From assembly GCA_946222725.1 (NCBI GenBank), contig CAMIHT010000125.1, positions 1-5,460 of the forward strand: a DNA stretch of 5,460 bases, written 5' to 3'. This document shows positions 4,153 to 5,460 of the stretch, in pieces (position 1 is the stretch's first letter; every line of letters begins with the position of its first letter). A program made the position numbers and the translations under genes. The notes under the pieces were generated by a model. That model saw nothing but the letters and a program-made list of their open reading frames with translations. It searched no databases and was not told the DNA's origin. The DNA comes from Actinotignum schaalii. GTDB lineage: Bacteria > Actinomycetota > Actinomycetes > Actinomycetales > Actinomycetaceae.

Positions 4153-5460
4153 ATGACACAGCGCGAGAACCGCGACACCACTCACGAATCCGCCACCGCA
4201 CCCGAATCCGCCACCGCAGCGGAAAGCGCCGTGCCCCCCGAAAATGCTTCGGGAACCGGGCAGCGCAAGCTCCGCTCGGGCCTGCGCCGAGTGGGGAAAC
4301 TCGCAGCGCCGGTCACACGCTACAGCGAGGCACTGCGTAATGAATCTTTTGCCGGTCTGGTCTTGGTTATTTCGGCGGTCGTGGCGCTCATCTGGGCCAA
4401 TTCCCCGGGCCGCGATACCTATTTCGCGCTGGCAGCCACGAAAATCGGGCCGGAAAGCTTAGGGCTCCACCTGGATCTGGCGCACTGGGCCGCGGATTTC
4501 GTGCTCGCGCTTTTCTTCTTCGTGGTGGGCATGGAACTCAAGCAGGAATTCACCATCGGTTCCCTCAACGACCCGCGTAAGGCAGCCCTGCCGGTGCTGG
4601 CTGCGCTCACCGGTATGCTCGGACCTATTGGGGTGTATTGCGTCACCCAGGCTATTTCCGGCGCCCATATTTATGACGGCTGGGCTATTCCTGTTGCCAC
4701 CGATATCGCTTTCGCGCTCGGGGTGCTGGCGCTGGTGGGTAAAGGGCTACCGAAAGCCGCCGGTATTTTCCTCATGACGCTCGCAGTGGCCGACGACCTG
4801 GGCGGCATTATCGTCATCGCGATCTTCTTCTCCGACGGCGTGAATTTCCTTTTCCTGGCCGGCGGCTTGCTGGTGGCGGTCGTGTTCGGGCTACTGTGCT
4901 GGAAAGGCTGGAACCGCTGGTGGCTGCTGTGGCCGCTGGCGCTGGTGTGCTGGTACTGTTTCTTCCGCGCCGGAGTCCACGCCACCATTTCCGCGGTAGT
5001 CCTTGGTTTTATGATCCCCACGTCCACCACCGACGCGGATGATACTCCGCTCACGGAACGCTATAGCGAACGGCTTATTTTCTGGTCGGCCGGGATTGCG
5101 CTACCGATTTTCGCTTTCTTCGCCGCAGGCGTGAATATTACCGATGCCGGCGGGATCACCGCGCTGCTCGCCGACCCGGTTGCCATCGGTATCTACCTGG
5201 GCCTCCCGCTGGGCAAATGCCTCGGCATTTTCTGTGGCACCTGGCTTTTCGTGAAAGTTTTCCGGCTCAAATTGGGCGAAGGCCTGCACCTGGGCGATAT
5301 TTTCCCCATGTCGATTTTGGCCGGCATCGGCTTCACGGTATCGCTGCTCATCGCGCAGCTCTCCTTCGCGCCCACCGACCCGCACGAAGCTCACGCGCGC
5401 GTGGGCGTACTCCTCGGCACACTACTCTCTGTGGTTCTCGGGGCGCTCGCTACCCGGGTG
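4153..5460 (+). CDS. nhaA: Na+/H+ antiporter NhaA, 3' end missing
   Basis: NhaA is an inner-membrane antiporter that expels Na+ or Li+ in exchange for protons, controlling cell pH and sodium tolerance. The frame runs 436 codons from ATG at 4153 to the window edge without a stop. Residues 1-55 are a polar, probably disordered cytoplasmic tail, rich in Ala, Glu, Ser and Thr and then Arg, longer than in E. coli. The membrane core follows from about residue 66, with some twelve helices expected and the last cut off. Family motifs are FFFVVGMELK (121-130), ATDIAFALGVLAL (182-194, Asp184), LAVADDLGGI (210-219, the Asp214-Asp215 ion-binding pair), GVHATI (274-279), LGKCLGI (353-359, Lys355 matching the pump lysine) and PMSILAGIGFT (385-395). 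All key residues are present, so the protein should be functional. It lies alone, divergent from the tRNA. Codon 103 (4459-4461) is a TTA leucine codon. Confidence 0.96.
   Translation, partial: MTQRENRDTTHESATAPESATAAESAVPPENASGTGQRKLRSGLRRVGKLAAPVTRYSEALRNESFAGLVLVISAVVALIWANSPGRDTYFALAATKIGPESLGLHLDLAHWAADFVLALFFFVVGMELKQEFTIGSLNDPRKAALPVLAALTGMLGPIGVYCVTQAISGAHIYDGWAIPVATDIAFALGVLALVGKGLPKAAGIFLMTLAVADDLGGIIVIAIFFSDGVNFLFLAGGLLVAVVFGLLCWKGWNRWWLLWPLALVCWYCFFRAGVHATISAVVLGFMIPTSTTDADDTPLTERYSERLIFWSAGIALPIFAFFAAGVNITDAGGITALLADPVAIGIYLGLPLGKCLGIFCGTWLFVKVFRLKLGEGLHLGDIFPMSILAGIGFTVSLLIAQLSFAPTDPHEAHARVGVLLGTLLSVVLGALATRV
4185..4218 (+). repeat. 18-bp tandem repeat in nhaA 5' coding region
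   Basis: The 16-base string at 4185-4200 recurs exactly at 4203-4218, a period of 18 bases (six codons). It encodes two copies of ESATA(P/A) in the polar N-terminal tail of NhaA. A unit of a multiple of three bases can change copy number without breaking the frame, so tail length may vary between strains. Confidence 0.85.

Noticed and set aside
4671..5394. Minus-strand frames of 127 and 97 codons opposite nhaA
   Set aside because: They are shadows of nhaA, with no domain. The nhaA frame contains all the catalytic motifs.

Overview
The window reads as ordinary chromosomal DNA from a high-GC actinobacterium. The main reason is a mycothiol S-conjugate amidase (mca) at the left edge, because mycothiol is an actinobacterial thiol. 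The Bax inhibitor-1/YccA-type protein starting MSNPV and the mca-greA neighbourhood fit as well. Placement below phylum is not secure; a moderately GC-rich member of the Actinomycetaceae or a relative is a guess.

Layout. Bases 1-781 (minus) hold mca, cut by the left edge, where a perfect 17-bp inverted repeat begins at base 1. Bases 782-1246 are a long divergent spacer. Its right half looks like a greA promoter followed at once by a small intrinsic-terminator hairpin and a structured leader. Then come greA (1247-1732, plus) and msrA (1820-2461, plus), 87 bases apart and probably co-transcribed. A very strong 17-bp stem-loop (2544-2582) closes this unit and also faces the end of the convergent gene for a seven-helix Bax inhibitor-1-like membrane protein (2649-3611, minus; TTG start). 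A spacer of about 290 bases, locally AT-richer, separates that gene from a tRNA on the minus strand (3899-3972). The tRNA has anticodon UAA but a short, class I variable loop. Finally nhaA (plus) starts at 4153 and runs off the right edge; it may be transcribed without a leader.

How the genes fit together. This is a stress and housekeeping neighbourhood: thiol-conjugate detoxification (Mca), rescue of stalled RNA polymerase (GreA), repair of oxidised methionine (MsrA), a membrane protein of a stress-linked family, and Na+/H+ exchange (NhaA). The sequence does not show that they act in one pathway. I see no mobile element, CRISPR array, prophage, toxin-antitoxin pair or defence cassette, and no evidence of a wholly new system. 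The points most worth checking are the attenuator-like greA leader, the unusual UAA tRNA, the inverted repeat at the truncated end of mca, and the possibly leaderless nhaA start.
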